Assembly (NCBI GenBank): GCA_009704555.1
Contig: WLDY01000047.1
Location: 1 to 5,827 of the forward strand
Direction: 5' to 3'
Origin: Actinomycetota bacterium
Lineage (GTDB): Bacteria > Actinomycetota > Actinomycetes > Nanopelagicales > Nanopelagicaceae
DNA length: 5,827 bases
Shown here: piece by piece, positions 5,552 to 5,827 of the stretch
Numbering within the stretch: position 1 is the first letter of the stretch
Layout: each line of letters begins with the position of its first letter
Position numbers and translations under genes: made by a program
Notes under the pieces: generated by a model
The model's input: the letters and a program-made list of their open reading frames with translations, nothing else
Database searches by the model: none
What the model was told of the DNA's origin: nothing

Positions 5552-5827
5552 TTAGGCGTCGACTGCCTTCACCTTGAGCGCTCGCTCCAAGGCATCCCTA
5601 CCCTCAGCTACGAGTCTTCGCAGGATCGCTGGCGCATCCTTTCCAACACCTTCGAGCCATCCATTCGCCTTCGCAAGCGTCGACTCTTTGACGATATAGG
5701 CAGGGAAGAGGATCGAGACGATCTTGCTCGAGACTTCATACGACTTCTTGCCCCAGACATCGAGGAGGATCTCGAAGTATCGATCGACATAACCTTCTAT
5801 CAGATCTCGATGGAGCGGGCGTGAGAA
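5552..5827 (-). CDS. pepN: Aminopeptidase N (M1 family), C-terminal fragment
   Basis: Reading the minus strand from the window edge gives 91 residues and a TAA at 5554-5552. The fragment begins FSRPLHRDLIEGYVDRYFE, continues through WGKKSYEVSSKIVSILFPAY, and ends with LRRLVAEGRDALERALKVKA before a VDA tail. This is the pattern of the helical ERAP1-like C-terminal domain of actinobacterial PepN, including the final LRRLxxEGRD helix. The zinc site (HExxH plus a downstream Glu) and exopeptidase motif lie outside the window. Full enzymes of about 850 residues remove N-terminal amino acids from peptides in the cytoplasm during protein turnover. The family call rests on the C-terminus alone and on the expected location next to the HNH gene, as in M. 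tuberculosis (Rv2467). It converges on the small membrane-protein gene with an 18-nt gap. Confidence 0.82.
   Translation of the reverse strand, partial: FSRPLHRDLIEGYVDRYFEILLDVWGKKSYEVSSKIVSILFPAYIVKESTLAKANGWLEGVGKDAPAILRRLVAEGRDALERALKVKAVDA

Noticed and set aside
1..5827. A hidden new defence or mobile system
   Set aside because: Gene order, families and compactness all indicate core chromosome. There are no terminal repeats, recombinases, toxin pairs or composition shifts visible by eye.

Overview
This 5.8-kb window is a compact, gene-dense stretch of an Actinomycetota chromosome, with nine genes including partial ones at both edges. The assignment rests on gene content. It holds the C-terminal end of an EttA-type ABC-F ATPase, a hotdog acyl-CoA thioesterase, an AglA-like GH13 alpha-glucosidase, a group II truncated haemoglobin close to mycobacterial GlbO, an actinobacterial-style HNH protein and the C-terminal end of aminopeptidase N. 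From memory, the same families sit together in Mycobacterium tuberculosis (about Rv2467 pepN, Rv2469c HNH, Rv2470 glbO, Rv2471 aglA, Rv2475c thioesterase, Rv2477c ABC-F). G+C is about 55-60% in the few lines I counted by hand, which is low for a soil actinomycete. Together with the near-absence of intergenic DNA this would fit a streamlined aquatic lineage, but that is inference and no genus can be named.

Layout. Positions 1-4100 (+) read as one tightly packed operon: ettA (3' end), thioesterase (ATGA overlap), alpha-glucosidase (3-nt gap, good Shine-Dalgarno), MFS transporter (TAG immediately followed by ATG) and globin (12-nt gap). Any promoter for it lies upstream of the window. A short MscS-family channel gene lies on the minus strand (4101-4658), and its stop codon abuts the globin stop with no base between. 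A 106-bp divergent region (4659-4764) separates it from the HNH gene (+), whose start is set to GTG 4765 by an AAGGAG box. After a 13-nt gap comes a 76-residue single-span membrane protein (+), and finally the 3' end of pepN (-), convergent with it across 18 nt. No stretch longer than 300 bases lacks a gene. I saw no tRNA, rRNA, CRISPR array, insertion sequence or prophage.

How the genes may work together. The alpha-glucosidase has no signal peptide and should hydrolyse short alpha-glucosides in the cytoplasm. The directly coupled MFS gene could be a transporter working with it, but its substrate cannot be read from sequence. EttA (translation under low energy), globin (O2/NO/peroxide chemistry) and the thioesterase are housekeeping or stress genes kept together by old actinobacterial synteny rather than an obvious pathway.

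The most unusual signals are: (i) two 10-bp palindromes sharing the core CGCTAGCG, exactly 60 bp apart and flanking the start of the small membrane-protein gene beside a possible leaderless promoter; (ii) an MscS protein that ends right after its beta domain; (iii) a roughly fourfold excess of GATC by hand count; and (iv) very short palindromes at both convergent gene junctions. I did not find a convincing new defence or mobile system here.
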